From Protea cynaroides (Eukaryota > Streptophyta > Magnoliopsida > Proteales > Proteaceae): a stretch of 64,000 nt of DNA. The DNA is taken from positions 37,777,597 through 37,841,596 of the forward strand of contig CM053265.1 in assembly GCA_028583415.1 (NCBI GenBank), given 5' to 3'. Shown piece by piece: positions 45,960-58,416 of the stretch; within the stretch, counting starts at the first letter, position 1; each line of letters opens with the position of its first letter. Position numbers and translations under genes: made by a program. The notes below the pieces were generated by a model. The model searched no databases. It was not told the origin of the DNA and saw only the letters and a program-made list of their open reading frames with translations.

Positions 45960-46600
45960 CCGCATGGAATTTTTTGATGGCCTCTATTCCAAATTTTTTG
46001 CATTCATTTTGTAGAACATTAAAAATGAGGAATATAGGAACTTGAATCACCTCATTTGGAAGTAAAATGGTCAACTTATGAATTTTTGAAGTTTAAGCGG
46101 ACCAATTATCGATAATTTGGCTGACCATTCTGCATGAGATCCTTCGTAGGCTTCTACCGGAAATATTTTACGTCCACTTTGTAGAGCACTAAAAATGGAA
46201 CATAATGAGACTGGAATTATCTGAATCCGATGTTGAACGGGAAAGATATGAAGCTTTGAAGTTATGACAATCATTTTGCATGCAAGCTTGCGTGGGACCC
46301 ACTGGTGACTTCTACCTGGGATTTTTTACGTCCACTTTGTACAACATCATGAATGAAGAATTATGGTCTTGGAATTATCTGAATCCGATGTAGAACGGGA
46401 AAGATATGAAGCTTTGAAGTTCTAACGATCATTTTGCATGCAAGTTTGCATGGGACCCACTGGTGACTACTACCCGGGATTTTTTACGTCCACTTTGTAG
46501 AACATCATGACTAAAGAATAATGGTCTTGGAATCATCTAAATCCGATGTCGGATGATCAAGATATGATGATTTGAAATTCAAACAATCCGACTTAGGATA
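45960..46600. repeat. ~159-bp repeats in U3 of LTR A2
   Basis: Unit starts (ttttacgtccactttgta) near 46167, 46325 and 46485. Each contains gaatccgatgt, gggaaagatatgaagctttgaag and ttgcatgcaag (palindrome TTGCATGCAA). Confidence 0.85.
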
Positions 46601-46882
46601 ATTGGCATGAAGGCCCCTAGGATTATTATTTATAATAATTTCAGAAACATCCCCTATATGTATCATCCGACTAAAATGGTCGTATCTTCCTCAGTTGATA
46701 TCAGAATTGAGAAATTTTGGTCTCGTTTCGAAGATAATTCTATGACCTATGCAACTATGCAGATAATAGCCCATGACCCTGCTGTGGGGATTAGTGGAGA
46801 ATCACAAATCTTTGGGTTAAAGGTCAGAAACCTGCCATATTGGTTCATTTATGCCGAGGGTGGCAAAAATGGGGTGCTTTCA

Positions 46883-46897
46883 GATGCCCCTCTTTTG
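46883..46897 (-). promoter_or_regulatory. Polypurine tract of the giant element
   Basis: Minus strand AAAAGAGGGGCATC next to the U3 start TGAAAGCACCCC. Confidence 0.82.
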
Positions 46898-47059
46898 CCG
46901 AGATTGTTATCAGTTGAAGGCTAAAGATAAAAGAACCACATTTTTGGGGTATGAGTGATATTATTTATTGGGCTGCACTTAGGGTAATTCTTCCTAAACT
47001 TCCTACGTATTCTAAGGGTGTCCTAGAAATCAAGCCCAGAACGTAGTTCGACTGGCAAG
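46898..47059 (-). other. 3' untranslated junction region of the giant element
   Basis: Contains cttcctacgtattctaagggtgtcctagaaatcaag then cccagaacgtagttcg, the same wording as the terminal block of the LTR hairpin unit (tacgtatcctaggg...aatcag...cgtagttcg) and of element D at 28940-28980. No coding sequence. Confidence 0.6.
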
Positions 47060-47560
47060 AAGGTTTGTTCTTCTTGGAAAATTGATGAGTGTTCTTCTTG
47101 TATGAAGCTAGGCTGTGAATACAAGGCTCATTTGTAGGTTGGGAACCTCTTCTTGCTGAGGTAGAACTCATGATGCAAGGTATGTGCGGGCTTGGACCCG
47201 GCTTGATCCATTTGTAGGCTGATAAACCTCTTCTTGTATGAAGCTAGGCTGTGAATACAAGGCTCATTCGTAGGTTGGGAACCTCTTCTTGCTGAGGTGA
47301 CTCATGATGCAAGGTATATGCGGGCTTGGACCCAGCTTGATCCATTTGTAGGCTGATAAACCTCTTCTTGTATGAAGCTAGGCTGTGAATACAAGGCTCA
47401 TTTTTAGGCTGGGGAGCTCTTCTTGCTGAGGTGGAGCTCATGATGCAAGGTATGTGCGGGCTTGGACCCGGCTTGATTCATTTATAGGCTGATAAACCTC
47501 TTCTTGTATGGAGTTAGGCTGTGAATACAAGGCTGATTGCATGAGCTTGGGCTCGGATTT
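47060..47560. repeat. ~142-bp tandem array
   Basis: Units run from cttcttgtatgaagctaggctgtgaatacaaggctc to ggcttgatccatttgtaggctgataaac; three full copies and a part. Confidence 0.9.
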
Positions 47561-47639
47561 GATTTGTTTGGATGGAAGACTTGATGTCTTCTCTTTGATT
47601 GAACTGAGGCTCTTTTGATTGAGATTCTGAGATTGTTTT

Positions 47640-48010
47640 TTCTGAATAAGCTAGGGCTCTGCATTTGATTCACTTATAGGCTAAGATTGAATTGATCTTT
47701 GAATGAGCTAGGGCTCTGCTTTCACTTATAGGCTGAGATTGACTTGATCTTTGAATGAGCTAGGGCTCTGCATTCACTTATAGGCTGAGATTGACTTAAT
47801 CTTTGAATGAGCTAGGGCTCTACATTTGATTCACTAATAATCTGAGATTGATTTGATCTTTGGATGAGCTAGGGCTCTACATTTGGTTTACTTATAGACT
47901 GTGATTGATTTGAAATTTGGATGAGCTAGGGCTCTGCATTTGATTCACTAATAATTTGAGATTGATTTGATCTTTGGATGAGCTAGGGCTCTACATTTGA
48001 TTATGAAATG
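47640..48010. repeat. ~57-bp tandem array (gagctagggctctgcattt)
   Basis: About seven units ending in ctgagattgatttgatcttt-gatgagctagggctct, with a decayed start near 47600. Followed by two copies of tgaaatgagcaagaactcagaaggtcactt (48007-48095). Confidence 0.88.
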
Positions 48011-48109
48011 AGCAAGAACTCAGAAGGTCACTTTTAGAGTGAGGAATTTGCTATTGATTCTGAAATGAGCAAGAACTCAGAAGGTCACTTATAGGGTGAT
48101 ACTGAATGA

Positions 48110-51100
48110 CTCATCTTGGCAGTTCCTACCAGCTTTGGACCTTCGGGATTGAAAATAGGAATATCCTTCTTGGAAGCTCTATGGCTATGAACCTTTAGGA
48201 TGCTTGAAAGTGACCCATACAGGAAGGCTTTGTTGACTTTGAACCGTTAGGGTTGGAATCCGACCCATCTTGGATGTCTATTGACTTTGAACCTATAGAG
48301 TGCTGGACATAATTGAAATGATGGTGAATTCCTTGACAGTTTTCCAAGTTTTTTGCTCCTGCTTTATTGGGCAAGGCACAAAACATGACATCGATGGAAA
48401 TGGTGTCATGGACTTCGCTGGCATGATACCTAGATTTGAAATTTTCCATTTATGATCTGGTACTGAAAGTTTGACTCAATTTCAGCATGGTAGGGATGAC
48501 TTGGTTACTCCCTTTGAAGGGTTCCATGTAATTTGAAGGTGATGATTTTCTTCAGCCAACATTGGTGTTGTTGGATTTTGGATTGAAAGAAACTCTAGCG
48601 AGGATTTTAGACAAGAATGAAGGGAGCTTGACAGTCTCTAACCAAAGTGATTTTATTGATTGACCTTGGTGTTAGACTTTCGAGGGACATCTGATCAACT
48701 AAGTTCTTTGATTGTGCACTATGGTAGACCAAATTGGTAGAACAGCCAAGTGGCGATGAAATGTGGACATGGGTTTGGCCCTTGATCTAGGCTCATGAAA
48801 AGCTCAGGGCTTTGCAATATTGTTGTGCCAATTTTGAAAGATGAATGAACCATAGCCCCAAAGTAGGCATGAGGCGCAAAGGATTCGAAGTGTTTCTTCA
48901 GAGAATTTGGTGACCAGATCCTAACAGGTGAGCGACCACATTGGATTTTCTTCATCAACAGGATTGGGAGAACTGAGAAATTGGCAAAAACCAACTTGGA
49001 TGGACCTACTTCTGTTGACTATGAAAGTAGTGACTTCAGACTAGATAATGGATCCTTGATGTAATGCTCATGATCAAATTCGATTCCTCTACATAGGGTA
49101 TATCTATGCCCCAGTGTCTGCATGTTGTGACAGACCGCTACTGTAGAAGGAAATGAGAAATCTAACAGAGTTAGAACAAGGTTGAATCTGGATTGCATTT
49201 AGAATTTGACCATGCTTCTGAGGTCAAGGGAAGATTGACAGATTGATTGTAGAAAATGATTTCTTAGATAAACCCTTGTTGAATCTTGAAAAATGAGGGA
49301 GCTGATGATTTGATGAATTTGGCTACATCCGTAACCAGGCCATGAGAATTTGCTCTCTCCCTAACATGACCAAAGGATTTAAAAATAGAATTCTGTTGAA
49401 AGGCAATGCTATGGAGCCTAACAGATGATGGTTTGTTCAACTCCTCGAGTATGATTCATTGGGGAGCAAGAGGGGTTCCTTTTCTTATGGAGGGTAGACT
49501 GGTATGACACTTGTCTACATGAACCACGGAATTTTTATATGAAGGGCCAATGAGGGCAATGCTTTAGGGCTGTATCAGGTCGCCTATCCCCATTGAGGTA
49601 TTATGGGTTGCCCATTGAGGTTTCTCGGGTTGCCTTTCCCTGCTGAGGTTTCTTTTCTTCCCATTGTTTTTTTTCATTTTCTTCTTTTTGCAAATCCCAT
49701 CTTGGGTTGAATAAAGAGTCCTGATATGGTGAGGATATTGCCAAAATTATGGTCCTATGCAATGGTCTGAAACCCTTAAGGGAAATCTGAACGGCGTGAC
49801 TTTTATGACAATTGGGTAGCCTTGCCCCACCGTTTAAATTGACACCTACACGTATTGATAGGCGGACAACTATTTGAATCATCACTAAAAGCGATCTTAG
49901 GGAAATGCAGTCCCACACCAATATTGAAAATGGTGTCAAATTATGTTTTCCTTTCTTGGAGATGTTCAGATGAAACACGTGTCCCAACAAGCTATATCGA
50001 GATTCTGAATCAGTCACGATCATATCTAGGCCTGAAATCTTTAGGTTTGTTGACAAGTATTGATGTTGAAGGTCCAAGAGGACGGATGTGAAACTGTCCA
50101 CATGGGTCTACCATTGGGAGAGTGTTTGGTTGTTTATGTAGAATGGGTTTATCTTACTGAGAAGATCCCATTTTATTGGCTTGAGAAATGAAGGGCTTAT
50201 AGGAACCTTGGGAAGCCGTCGGATGTAGTGAACGACAGATGAGAGTTCCAGCCAGATTTATGAATTTGTACATAAAATGATGACATGATCATGAGATACA
50301 ATGCCATAAAAATTGATAATCAAAAGAAGGGCTTGTGATAGAGACTCCTTGGAAAGCCATCAGATTGATAGACGGGAGAGAGAGTCTAATGCCGATGAGA
50401 AATGTTTCTCTGATAATGAAGAAGTGATGAGATCGTCTCCTGTAAAGGCGGGATGTAATTGGCCAAAATCAAAAGTCCGGTCCAAATTGTTGTAAATCTC
50501 GACGAATGATCGAACTTGCTATCAGGCTTTGGTTAGAACTATCATCCTCTTGAAGTGAGATGGACAATTGGCTTATTGTCAAGCTCCAATGCCATTCAAC
50601 ATCTTACTATTTTCTTTTCTTCTCTTTTTTTTTTTCTTTTTTCTTTTTTCTTTTTCTTTTTTTTGGATGTGAAGGCCACATAATGCAGTGCTTCGCTTGA
50701 TCGTGAAATTGAATCCTGACTTTCAATATTGGATTTGAATCTTCTTCTTCCAAACATTTCCAATCAGATAGAACGTCTTTGCCCCAACTAGCACTCTGAT
50801 CTTCTGTAAACTTTATGAGCATTTGTGACTGCTCATATAGTATCTGATTTTATCTGAATGGTGAATCCGTATGCTATCCTCTGGAAGTTAATCATCACCT
50901 TTTATCTGATGTGACTGCCTTCCCATTATTGAAGTAGATAAAACATAGGCTTGAAAATTTTTTTTTTTTTTTTTGGGTATCCCAATGACCACATTCTTTG
51001 ATTTTGAGATTGATCATTCATCATGTATCTCTTGCTTGCAGATGATATACTTTGTAAGAACTTTGGTATTTCCATCTTCTTGGTGGCACATCTGTCCCTC

Positions 51101-51700
51101 CACTCATTTGTCCCGATTGGCTGACCTGTTGATATGATCTGTTATTATATAATACTTTCCTTGGAATCTTTTCACAGATAGAACAAATGGCAGCTTCTCC
51201 AATACATGTTTCTTGAGACTACTCTTGTGTCTCCCGATTAATCATTTAAAGCTTTTCCAGACGGGTTGGACCTTTCTTTCTCAAGAGGCCGGTTGGCATA
51301 GAAGTTCAGGAGATGGCTCATCATTTCAATCATCTTCAGAGTCAGAATTGACTGCGCACGTAGAATAGGAGGATGTATGAAACTGGGAGGAAATGTATGG
51401 AAGAGACAAGGCACAAAGATTGAAATCCCAAACGGGGTGATTTTCTTTTACTTGCACGGCAGATTGGACTAGACTTGTCAACAAGCATATTGATCTTGGA
51501 CCCAGACATGGATGACCTATCAAATATCGATAATAGAAAGTTGAAACAACTAGTTCGTCCAAGCGGCTCCAGTTGGGCATAACACCTTCGACGACCACCT
51601 TCCGTCGTTGTGGGAATAAGTCTTCCTTTAGATCTCTAATAGCAGGACTCATCATGCCCCTCTATCAATAGGTGCAAGATACCTACCTTCTCCATCTTTT
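48110..51700. other. Unassigned interior of the giant element, 3.6 kb
   Basis: No strong array and no recognised protein on either strand. The longest frame is 49601-50101 on the minus strand (167 codons, no known motif; its C-terminal end is Lys/Glu/Gln-rich). Smaller ones at 48195-48449, 48719-48994, 51326-51655 also lack motifs. Two A/T-homopolymer or pyrimidine tracts (50610-50665, 50955-50975). It may be a decayed gag/pol-derived or a captured region; I cannot say. Confidence 0.35.
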
Positions 51701-51719
51701 TTTTTTTCAGTTTGGGATC

Positions 51720-52295
51720 CATTCAAAACCGGACTATTGCTTTTTAAGCTCAAGGTGACTCTGGTTCATGCCTCAGTTTGGGGTTTGATGGATTCATCAA
51801 TGGACCACTTCTAGTTGAGTTCAAAATCATTCTAGCTTATGCCCCAGCTTCTGGAGCAAGGGGTATCGCCATTGCACTACACTATTTTGAATCCAAGATT
51901 GGACTAATTTATACCTTGGCTTGGGGGGTTTAATGGATTTCTTTGTTAGACCACTCTCAATTTGGGTCTAAGATCAATTTGGTCCATGCCCCAGTTTAGG
52001 GCATAATGGCTTTCCTCATTAGACCACATTCAATTTGGGTCCAAAATCAATCTGGTTTATGACCAGCTTAGGGTTCATGACTTTCCTCATTGAACCATAC
52101 CCAATTCAGGCCCAAGGTCAATCCGGTTTATGCCCTAGTTTGGGGGTCATTGGCTTTCCTCATCAGATTGCACTCAATTTGGGTTTAAGTTCAATCTGGT
52201 TCATGCCCCAGTTTATGGGTTAAGGGTTTCATCATTGGACCATTCTGGTTCTTATCCTTGCTTGGGGCACATTGGATCACATCTTTGGTCTACCC
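51720..52295. repeat. ~75-bp tandem array (tttggggtt...ttgggtccaagatcaat)
   Basis: About eight loosely repeated units with gttcatgccccagttt, ggggttcatggctttcctcatt and gaccacactcaatttgggtc. More diverged than its neighbours. Confidence 0.85.
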
Positions 52296-52534
52296 TACTG
52301 CTTGGGAGAATTCCATTCCTCTCTTTGAATAATAAGAAATATGAGGGCAACTCTTTGGATTCTAGTATTTTCCTGACCAATGGGATAGCACTATCATAGC
52401 TGAAGGTTCATGATTTCCTGATGACTCCAAAATCTAAAATTGATCTTTATTGACAAGCAATGGGAAATCCTCCTCGTTCGCCATTCTTGATGAGTGATCC
52501 TAACTTATAGCACTGGGCTATGATAGACATGGAT

Positions 52535-53640
52535 CAGGCTCTAATTGATAGAGCCATATATTGATTTTGAATCAGTCTCCGATTGATAGAGACAAGATTG
52601 ACTTTGAATTGGTCTCTGATTGATAGAGACAGAGTTGACTTTGAATTGGTCTCTGATTGATAGAGATCAAGATTGATTTTGAATTGATCTGGATAGAGAT
52701 CAAGATTGATTTTGAATTGGTCTCGATTGATAGAGATCAAGATTGATTTTGAATTGGTCTCGATTGATAGAGATCAAGATTGATTTTGAATTGGTCTCGA
52801 TTGATAGAGATCAAGATTGATTTTGAATTGGTCTCTGATTGATAGAGATCAAGATTGATTTTGAATTGGTCTCTGATTGATAGAGATCAAGATTGATTTT
52901 GAATTGGTCTCTGATTGATAGAGATCAAGATTGATTTTGAATTGGTCTCTAAATGATAGAGATCAAGATTGATTTTGAATTGGTCTCTAATTGATAGAGA
53001 TCAAGATTGATTTTGAATTGGTCTCTGATTGATAGAGATCAAGATTGATTTTGAATTGGTCTCTGATTGATAGAGATCAAGATTGATTTTGAATTGGTCT
53101 TTGAATGATAGAGATCAAGATTGATTTTGAATTGGTCTCTGATTGATAGAGATCAAGATTGATTTTGAATTGGTTTCTGATTGATAGAGATCAAGATTGA
53201 TTTTGAATTGGTCTCTGATTGATAGAGATCAAGATTGATTTTGAATTGGTCTCTGATTGATAGAGATCAAGATTGATTTTGAGTTGGTCTCTGATTGATA
53301 GAGATCAAGATTGATTTTGAATTGGTCTCTCAATGATAGAGATCAAGATTGATTTTGAATTGGTCTCTGATTGATAGAGATCAAGATTGATTTTGAATTG
53401 GTCTCTGATTGATAGAGATCAAGATTGATTTTGAATTGGTCTCTGATTGATAGAGATCAAGATTGATTTTGAATTGGTCTTTGAATGATAGAGATCAAGA
53501 TTGATTTTGAATTGGTCTCTGATTGATAGAGATCAAGATTGATTTTGAATTGGTTTCTGATTGATAGAGATCAAGATTGATTTTGAATTGATCTCTGATT
53601 GATAGAGATCAAGATTGACAATCGTGGATTGGGCTCTAGT
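52535..53640. repeat. 38-bp tandem array with a 10-unit (380-bp) higher-order period
   Basis: About 28 units of ttgatagagatcaagattga then ttttgaattggtctctga. Variant units recur at exactly 380 bases: aaatgata 52951 / caatgata 53331; ttgaatga 53101 / 53481; tggtttctga 53171 / 53551. Decays into ggattgggctct units at 53620-53740. Confidence 0.95.
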
Positions 53641-53779
53641 TGCTAGAGACAAGGATTGCTTGAGTTGGGCTCTGATTGATAGAGGCCAAGGAAGACAATC
53701 ATGGATTGGACTCTAATTGCTAGAGATGATGGATTGACTGAAATTCTCTTTGATTCCTTTATGAAGTGGAACATCGACC

Positions 53780-54245
53780 AAAGGTAATGATTGAATAGGC
53801 CTAGAGGCTAACTCATGCTCACATTGAGTTCATATGAATGGAACCTTTCTTAGTTCCGACATGAATCAGAACCTGAACTGGAGTTGACGGTTGGACAAGC
53901 CTAGGGGCTAATTAAATTCAAATGAATGGAACTCTTCTTAGTTCCAACATGAATCAGAATTTGAACCACAGTTGATGGTTGGATAAGCCTAGTGGCTAAA
54001 TGAATTCAGATGAATGAGACTCTTCTTAATTCTAACATGAATCAGAACCTGAACCAAAGTTGATGGTTGGACAAGCCTAGGGGCTAAATAAATTCAGATG
54101 AATGGAACTTTTCCTAGTTTTGACATGAACTGAAACCCTAACCAAAGTTGATGGTTGGATAAGCCTAGTGGCTAATTGAATTCAGATGAATGGAATTCTT
54201 CCTAGTTCCGACATGAATCAGAACCTAAATAGGAGGTGAAGGGTG
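53780..54245. repeat. ~88-bp tandem array (gacaagcctaggggctaa)
   Basis: Five units containing ttggacaagcctaggggct, aattcagatgaatggaac and ttagttccgacatgaatcag. Confidence 0.88.
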
Positions 54246-54249
54246 AAAA

Positions 54250-55300
54250 AGCCTAGGGGCCGAATGCCTTCTTCATTTTAGCATGATCTGGGAGTGATGA
54301 TTGAACCTGCCTAAAGGTTAAACCCTTCTTTAATTCTGAGATGAACCAGAAATGGTGGTTGAATCTAGGGCTGAATATTTCTTTGATTCTGTGATGAACT
54401 AGATGTGATTGAATCTGCCTAAGGGCTAAATCTTTCCTTCAGTTCTGAGATGAACCAGAAATGGTGGTTGGACCTGCCTAGGGGCTGAATATTTTTTTGA
54501 TTCTGAGATGAACTGGATGTAATTGAATCTGCCTAGGGCTGAATCTTTCCTTAATTCTGGATGAACCAAAATGATGATTGGACCTGCCTAGGGGCTGAAT
54601 CTTTCCTTCAGTTCTGAGATGAACCAGAAATGGTGATTGAATCTGGGGCTGAATATTTCTTTGATACTGAAATGAACTGAATGTGATTGAATCTGCCTAG
54701 GGGCTGAATCTTTCCTTAATTCTGGATGAACCGAAATGATGATTGGACCTGCCTAGGGGCTGAACCTTTCCTTAATTCAAAGGTGAATAGGGAACAATGA
54801 TTGGATTTACCTAGGGGCTGAATCTTCTTTAATTCAAAGGTGAATAGGGAATATTGATTGGATTTGCCTAGGGGCTGAATCTTTCCTTAATTCAAAGATG
54901 AATCGAGAACTATGATTGGATTTGCCTAGGGGCTGAATCTTTCCTTAATTCAAAGGTACATTGAGAACTATGATTGGATTTGCCTATGGGCTGAATCTTT
55001 CCTTAATTCTAAGGTACATTGGAAACTATGATTGGATTTGCCTAGGGACTGAATCTTTCCTTAATTCAAAGGTGAATCGGGAACTATGATTGGATTTGCC
55101 TAGGGGCTGAATCATTCCTTAATTCAAAGGTAAATCAAGAAGGTGATTGGATTTACCTAGGGACTAAATTTTTCCTTAATTCAAAGGTGAATAGGGAATA
55201 TTGATTGGATTTGCCTAGGGGCTGAATCTTTCCTTAATTCAGAGATGAATTGAGAACTTTTATTGGATTTGCCTAGGGGCTGAATCTTTCCTTCTTTCTC
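54250..55300. repeat. ~58-bp tandem array (ttgcctaggggctgaatctttcc)
   Basis: About 17 units; the left half has gaaccagaaatggtg variants, the right half ttaattcaaaggtgaat variants, so two subfamilies lie side by side. The gcctaggggctgaat part is shared with the 88-bp array, hence a common origin is likely. Confidence 0.88.
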
Positions 55301-56512
55301 ACAAAATTTGATGTTCAATCAAGATCTAGATTCATGACTTCCATTGATTCATTTAGAAAGATAATATGGATGGATCTCAAGATGGGAGATCAAGACAATT
55401 CCTTAATTGTAGGGGCCTCTCACCCTAAAAGGGTGGATATAGTTGGAGTTTGATTCTCTTTTCCAAAGGCATTGAAATCCAATGGAGGAATATTGAGATT
55501 CTAGACATCTAGGGGAGTGGAAGAAGTCACATGCACAATCAAGGATGACTCAACCAAACAAGAGTTAGATCCCTCATAAGGGCAATTGGGTAAACATTAT
55601 CCAAGTCAATTTTATTTTATTTGATTAAGCCATGTGTTCAGTCTTGGGACCTCATGATTCCAAAATGGATAATCAGTGGTACCAAGGTCTGGCCAATTAG
55701 ATTATCAAATTCGAAGAAATTGAAATGGATATATTAATCCGTCGTCCTTATTAGGGATGGTTACCAAAAGCGGTTCATAAATGAACAAACTAGTAAATTT
55801 CTTCTTGACCATGGTATCTATGTCTTGACAGGGATTTTCTGTTCGTTTTTTGAAATTGACGTGTTAACAACGAGAGATTCGACACATCGAGCTTACTTAA
55901 TGGAGGGTGTATAGTGACCGTCTATATGATGTAGAACAGGTGTATACATACCTCATACTCCCAATGGGCGAGAGTTCAAGATGCTCATCGTGTAGAATCT
56001 AACATGTTGACCAATCGAGGACAAAAACGGGCAGAACTTCGACGTCTCAAACATGGATGTCATGGTTAAGCCGATTTTACTGGGTCGGTTCAGGGATGAA
56101 CCAAAAAATAACAAACATTGGGCTATAATCTGGGTTAGGACAGAAAAGGCCACCTTGACGAGGATGGGGTAACCTATCACCGAATGCTCGATGAATAATG
56201 GGCCCCCAATCCCTTTATATACTATGTTGCAAGGATCTAAGCGACGTGGAGTAGCATAACGCATTCCCAGGCGGACCCAAGAAACGCTCGTTAGAGGCTG
56301 CTCACCGGTCGTGGTCTCACAAAGTACAGGCCAAGGCTGTGTGTTTCACCTAGCGGGCTGCCCCATATGCATGGGACCCGGTTCGGCCACTCGCACGAAT
56401 GTGTGACTGAACCCATTCCCCCAAAGCAATAATATACAAGCATAAATATAGTATCCTAAAATCTAGCATCCAATTCACACAAGGAAAGTTTTCATTTAGG
56501 AGTTTGACATTT
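55301..56512 (-). other. 5' leader region of the giant element
   Basis: Non-repetitive by eye. A 103-codon minus-strand frame at 55953-56264 has no recognisable motif. Lies between the PBS and the arrays, where a gag gene would be expected; none is seen. Confidence 0.4.
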
Positions 56513-56536
56513 ATATCCCCAAGTGAAGTCGCCCTT
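56513..56536 (-). promoter_or_regulatory. Primer-binding site of the giant element
   Basis: Minus strand AAGGGCGACTTCACTTGGGG abuts the LTR end at 56537. The GGCGACT-CACT-GGGGA pattern is what I recall for Ogre/Tat elements. It also resembles the LTR's own end. Confidence 0.78.
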
Positions 56537-56989
56537 TGTGGGGACAAAGATGGAAATCTTTAGAAGTCGCCACCTAGATTTAGGTCTAGGACCTTAGAAA
56601 TGTGAAATCTCACCCCAAGGTAAGACTTCGATTGACTCATGACCCTTAGATTGGAATTCTGGTCCATCAGAGATTGGGTAAGCGTCAGGTTACGATTATG
56701 GGAAGGGGTTAGGCACCCAAACCGCCCAATCGAAATCGGTCTCCTATACCTTTCCTATGCTAGACTTTATTTGTTAAGCCAAACCAAACCAAGTGGTTTG
56801 ATATCATTGAACCGAATCTGTATCCATCAGATTGCCTACGTATTACGGATTTATTCCGAAAATTAGGTTCACCATCGTAGTTCAGGTGTGATTAAAGTTT
56901 ATGGATGTGATTTATGCTTGTGCATGATTAAGTTCATTGTTCAAGTTGAAGTTTATGCTTGAAAGGTTGAGAAATCCTATGGGTTAGGA

Positions 56990-58260
56990 TATGGATAGTC
57001 CATGTGGACTGATAGATAGTCCTAGTGGATCTAAGAATAACCCTATTTGGGTTGGAATGTGGATAATATCCTAGTGGATCTATGGATAGTCCAAGTGGAC
57101 TAAGATGTGGATAAATATCCTAGTGGATCTATGGATAGTCCAAGTGGACTAAATGTGTGGATAACCCTATTTGGGTTAAAATATGGGGGATATCCTAGTG
57201 GATCTATGGATAGTCCAAGTGGACTAAATTGTGGATCCAAATTTGGGTTTCTCCCAAATGGCCTACGTATCTTAGGGTTTGACCTAGGATTAGAATCCGC
57301 GTAGTTTGGGCTTTGGGTTGAAATGGGAATGTATATCCTAGTAGATCTATGGATAGTCCGAGTGGATTAAATGTGTGGATCCGAATTTGGGTTTCTCCCA
57401 AATAGCCTACGTATCCTAGGGTTTGCCCTAGGAATCAGAATCCACGTAGTTCAAACCTGGATAACCCTATTTGGGTCAAAATTGGGGTGGATATCCTAGT
57501 GGATCTATGGATAGTCCGAGTGGACTAAGGTGTGGATCCGAATTTGGGATTCTCCCAAATAGCCTACGTATCCTAGGGTTTGCCCTAGGAATCAGAATCC
57601 GCGTAGTTCGGGAATGGATAACCCTATTTGGGTCAAAATGTGGGTAAGTATCCTAGTGGATCTATGGATAGTCCAAGTGGACTAAGGTTTGGATGACCCT
57701 ATTTGGGTTAAAATATGTGAGATATCCTAGTGGATCTATGGATAGTCCGAGTGGACTAAGGTTTGGATAAATATCCTAGTAGATCTATGGATAGTCCAAG
57801 TGGACTAAGGTGTGGATCCGAATTTAGGATTCTCCTAAATAGCCTACGTATCCTAGGGTTTTCCCTAGGAATCAGAATCCGCGTAGTTCGGGCTCTGGGT
57901 TGAAATGGGAATGGATATCCTAGTGGATCTATGGATAGTCCTAGTGGACTAAGGTGTGGATCCGAATTTGGGTTTCTCCCAAATAGCCTACGTATCCTAG
58001 GGTTTGACCTAGGAATCAGAATCCACGTAGATCGGGCTAGAAAACCCTATTTGGGTCAAAATGGGGCTTGGATTGAAATGGTTGAATATCCTAGTGGATC
58101 TATGGATAGTCTGAGTGGACTAAGGTATGGGTAAATATCCTATTGGATCTATGGATAGTCCGAGTGGACTAAGCTGTGGATCCAAATTTGGGATTCTCCC
58201 AAATGGCCTACGTATCCTAGGGTTTGACCTAGGAATCAGAATCCACGAAGTTCGGGCTGG
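56990..58260. repeat. Hairpin higher-order array of LTR A3
   Basis: A single module with the same sub-blocks as A2 module 1, ending at the gaacctattctaggtt block (58262 on). Confidence 0.9.
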
Positions 58261-58416
58261 ATAACCTATTCTAGGTTAATGATTGAGAACCTATTCTAGG
58301 TTTAGGGTTTAGAACCTATTCTAGGTTTAGGGTTTACCGAGGGGCAAAATCGTCTTAAATCACCCTTTTCATGCTGAATTTTAATTTTGGAAGGTTTGGC
58401 AAAGAATTCTCTTTCT

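Larger units (their letters stand above)
38861..46882 (-). mobile_element. 3' LTR (A2), 8.0 kb, with a triplicated hairpin module
   Basis: Ends GGGGTGCTTTCA (46882), then the purine tract. Compared with A3 it contains two additional tandem copies of a module that ends in gtgcagatatggcaatttgactatggtgttgcataaaat: 40869-42342 (1474 bp) and 42343-43231 (889 bp). These sum to 2363 bp and account for nearly all of the 2414-bp length difference. The rest is collinear with A3. Confidence 0.92.

Noticed and set aside
52535..53640. CRISPR-like regularly spaced repeats
   Set aside because: The 38-bp unit repeats head to tail without unique spacers, in a plant retrotransposon; no cas genes.
55953..56264. 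A captured gene near the PBS of the giant element
   Set aside because: One 103-codon frame without recognisable motif or support in codon structure; kept only as unassigned leader.
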